Made by a program: the position numbers and the translations under genes. A stretch of DNA of 30,837 bases from Ruminococcus sp. UBA7013 (GTDB lineage: Bacteria; Bacillota; Clostridia; Oscillospirales; Ruminococcaceae): the NCBI GenBank assembly GCA_002449585.1, contig DJXD01000116.1, positions 1-30,837 on the forward strand, written 5' to 3'. Below the pieces are notes generated by a model, which searched no databases, was not told the origin of the DNA, and saw only the letters and a list, made by a program, of their open reading frames with translations. Below, in pieces: positions 30,661 through 30,837 of the stretch. Every line of letters begins with the position of its first letter. The stretch's first letter is position 1.

Positions 30661-30837
30661 GAAATAATATCATCTATTCACTGCCTAAGATACGGGGGCT
30701 TGTCAGTATCCGGAAGACTAACCGACATTAGAAATTTTACGCACTGAGTGGTTGATCAGTGCAACCTGCTATTTTTACCATTGTCAAGATGCATGTGTGA
30801 GTGCCTTTTTTGTCAAAGGTTAGCAAGAAAACCCCCG
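30661..30837 (+). ncRNA. Structured non-coding RNA candidate (runs off right edge)
   Basis: No usable reading frame lies on the plus strand here. The region has a long-range closing helix: CGGGGG (30693-30698) pairs with CCCCCG (30832-30837), CTTG (30699-30702) with CAAG (30824-30827), CTAACC (30718-30723) with GGTTAG (30818-30823), and GACA (30724-30727) with TGTC (30811-30814), about 20 pairs in all. Inside is a perfect 7-bp hairpin GCACTGA/TCAGTGC (30741-30747/30756-30762). The loop word GGTTG can instead pair with CAACC just 3' of the hairpin. 6S RNA and the clostridial raiA-motif RNA are the known classes I would test first; neither is proven. Not tmRNA, SRP RNA or RNase P by their signature sequences. 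Confidence 0.75.

Noticed and set aside
30741..30766. H-type pseudoknot GGTTG loop with CAACC
   Set aside because: No nucleotides are left to cross the 6-7 bp stem, so both helices cannot form at once; kept as alternative pairings instead.

Overview
The window looks like a chromosomal segment of an anaerobic, fibre-degrading, spore-type Firmicute, most likely a Ruminococcus or close relative in the Oscillospiraceae. The grounds are a secreted GH9-dockerin-GH16-GH16 enzyme (cellulosome-type), threonine-rich linkers, an [FeFe]-hydrogenase maturase (HydG), sporulation genes (ytfJ/gerW, spoIIP) and the clostridial order scpA-scpB-DUF2953-ytfJ-dac-rluB. The species call is inference from gene content; nothing here proves it.

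Layout. (1) 1-1649, minus strand: a secreted GLUG-repeat protein cut by the left edge and running into a T-rich 21-bp tandem repeat, then rpmB (L28) with its own promoter and terminator. (2) 1706-7171, plus strand: one tight housekeeping/sporulation operon (M50 protease, scpA, scpB, DUF2953, ytfJ, D,D-carboxypeptidase, rluB, GNAT-like protein) from a strong promoter. (3) 7168-10416: a three-gene biotin-dependent carboxyltransferase set (12S-like, 1.3S-like, 5S-like) with its own promoter, followed by metA. (4) 11413-13860: a polysaccharide deacetylase divergent from spoIIP plus a small membrane protein. (5) 13867-14129: a tRNA-Arg/tRNA-Pro pair, preceded by TTCATGAA palindromes at an exact 11-bp period. 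(6) 14159-19057: the large secreted glucanase and a divergent AraC-family regulator that probably controls it. (7) 19064-25675: an MMPL/RND exporter coupled to a 1189-residue extracellular Leu-Gly heptad-repeat protein, divergent from a TetR regulator, with three TGACCA/TGGTCA operators between them. (8) 25662-28510, minus strand: a membrane acyltransferase and hydG, each with its own promoter. (9) 28590-30595, minus strand: a one-piece receptor-like protein (TIR, one membrane helix, cohesin-like region, MORN repeats). (10) 30626 to the right edge: a strong promoter followed by a gene-free, highly structured RNA candidate cut by the edge.

The two most unusual items are the TIR-TM-cohesin-like-MORN protein (28590-30524) and the structured RNA (30661-30837). 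The tandemly duplicated GH16 modules behind an internal dockerin, the TetR/MMPL/heptad-repeat module with readable operators, and the helically phased palindromes before the tRNA promoter come next. Most promoters in the window are textbook sigma-A type with exact 17-nt spacers. In two places (1706 and 26861) the longest reading frame begins on the -35 box, so the true starts lie downstream. All family assignments were made by reading motifs from memory; no database search was run.
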